Origin: Methanospirillum sp.
Lineage (GTDB): Archaea > Halobacteriota > Methanomicrobia > Methanomicrobiales > Methanospirillaceae
Length of the DNA: 6,396 bases
Direction of reading: 5' to 3'
Assembly (NCBI GenBank): GCA_028679485.1
Contig: JAJRBL010000140.1
Location: 1-6,396, forward strand
The position numbers and the translations under genes are program-made. Positions 5,810 through 6,396 of the stretch are shown piece after piece; position 1 is the stretch's first letter, and each line of letters starts with the position of its first letter. The notes beneath the pieces are model-generated. The model ran no database searches and was not told where the DNA came from. It was given only the letters and a program-made list of their open reading frames with translations.

Positions 5810-6306
5810 TCATGGAGAATTGTTACGGGGCTTTTTCCCGGCAGCGATCATGAGCATCGATACCGAGATATCCCACATCCTCTCTCCTCTCTCCAGGGCT
5901 TTCATTCGGGCGGCATATCGTTCCTCTGTTTTATCTCGGAGGAATAAAACCTCATCCTTCGTCCAGACTCCCTGATTGCGGCGTGATGCCAGGATTATCG
6001 TGTCCAGAGCAACCTGTCTTTCTGCATCCACATATGCAGCCTTTTGAATACCGGAGAGACCGGCATTATCCGGAGCAAGGGTTATCGCGAAAAAACATTG
6101 AACCTGCTCTGGGGCAGCCATTCTCCAGGCCGGTGACAGAGAAGGCCTGGACCGCACCCTGCCTCAAGAATATGCATGCCATCGGTAAGACTCATCGATT
6201 CCAGGAGTTGATCCCGGTACTCATCCCTGAACCGGAGGCTCCTGGTGAGATAAAGGGTCTCTGCAGTCTGAATAAATCTGGACCAGAAGAGAGGATCTGC
6301 AATCAT
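5810..6306 (-). pseudogene. SAM-dependent methyltransferase remnant with internal deletion and frameshift
   Basis: The N-terminal piece begins at ATG 6306-6304 (MIADPLFWSRFIQTAETLYL) and reaches the SAM-binding motif I, HILEAGCGPGLL, then LCHRPGEWLPQSR, before losing homology and stopping at 6082. The C-terminal piece, in a different frame from roughly 6100 to the TGA at 5810, has NAGLSGIQKAAYVDAERQVA, LDTIILASRRNQGVWTKDEV, EERYAARMKALERGE and WDISVSMLMIAAGKKP, which match the ends of class I methyltransferases in methanogens. Normal relatives are about 250-280 residues; the two pieces total ~160. The middle, including the acidic ribose-binding position and the substrate loop, is absent, with the junction between about 6085 and 6125. 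The two pieces overlap in sequence, so the missing ~100 codons are not elsewhere in this stretch. An in-frame TAA three codons upstream of the ATG supports that start. It is convergent with the kinase remnant, 34 bases away. The original substrate is unknown. Confidence 0.75.
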
Positions 6307-6396
6307 CAGGACTTCTTACCTATGGATTCTCTATCCGGATGAATGTATCAGGATGATCGGGATCCCTGGAGATCTTCCGGGGATCTTCAGGAACAA
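6307..6396. other. Upstream region of the methyltransferase remnant, no gene seen
   Basis: No coding sequence can be supported in these last 90 bases. They hold a 7-base direct repeat GATCTTC at 6371-6377 and 6382-6388, and a small palindrome GGGATCCC at about 6359-6366. For the methyltransferase ATG at 6306, no good Shine-Dalgarno is visible; AGGTAA lies too far upstream. Any promoter here now serves a broken gene. Confidence 0.3.

Noticed and set aside
5776..5947. Last part of the nominal kinase open frame
   Set aside because: It lies beyond the true kinase stop at 5775 in another frame and is antisense to the methyltransferase C-terminus.
5983..6342. Plus-strand 119-codon open frame
   Set aside because: It is antisense to both methyltransferase pieces and resembles no family.
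6371..6388. Direct repeat GATCTTC twice, 11 bases apart, as a possible attachment site or array start
   Set aside because: It is only 7 bases, two copies, with no spacer regularity and no mobile gene nearby.

Overview
The window looks like chromosomal DNA of a methanogenic archaeon, most likely from the order Methanomicrobiales (Methanoregula/Methanosphaerula/Methanospirillum type). This is inferred from gene families, not from a database match. The pointers are a DUF2115 (UPF0305) protein typical of methanogens, a winged-helix regulator with a Cys-bearing N-terminal half of a kind I know from these organisms, a B12-dependent ribonucleotide reductase with a TSCPD domain and Cys-rich tail, and a histidine kinase whose dimerisation box resembles the ITRHDILNQ type common in methanogen kinases.

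Layout, left to right. (1) 1-301, minus strand: the first 100 codons of a Cys-rich DUF3795 protein, cut by the window edge. (2) 302-363: a 62-base divergent promoter region. (3) 364-1158, plus strand: a 264-residue winged-helix regulator with five cysteines. (4) 1159-1247: a short convergent gap with a small hairpin and a T-tract. (5) Three minus-strand genes, transcribed right to left: a HIT-family protein (4636-4265), DUF2115 (4131-3523) and nrdJ (3470-1248). Dyad-symmetric sequences lie in both gaps and just upstream of the HIT gene. (6) 4625-5775, plus strand: a membrane histidine kinase that is truncated at its 5' end, interrupted by an in-frame TAA in the HAMP domain and frameshifted near its 3' end. 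(7) 5810-6306, minus strand: a SAM-dependent methyltransferase whose first ~65 residues and C-terminal ~90 residues survive in different frames, with the middle missing. (8) 6307-6396: upstream sequence of that gene, with nothing convincing in it.

The left two thirds hold intact, probably housekeeping genes: dNTP synthesis by NrdJ, a nucleotide-binding hydrolase of the HIT family, and a methanogen protein of unknown function. The right third is a small patch of gene decay in which two neighbouring genes are both broken. I do not see a CRISPR array, insertion sequence, tRNA, rRNA or clear attachment site. I found no convincing undescribed system. The most interesting leads are the atypical H-box and split architecture of the decayed kinase, the Cys-rich regulator, and the dyad elements around the HIT-DUF2115-nrdJ genes.
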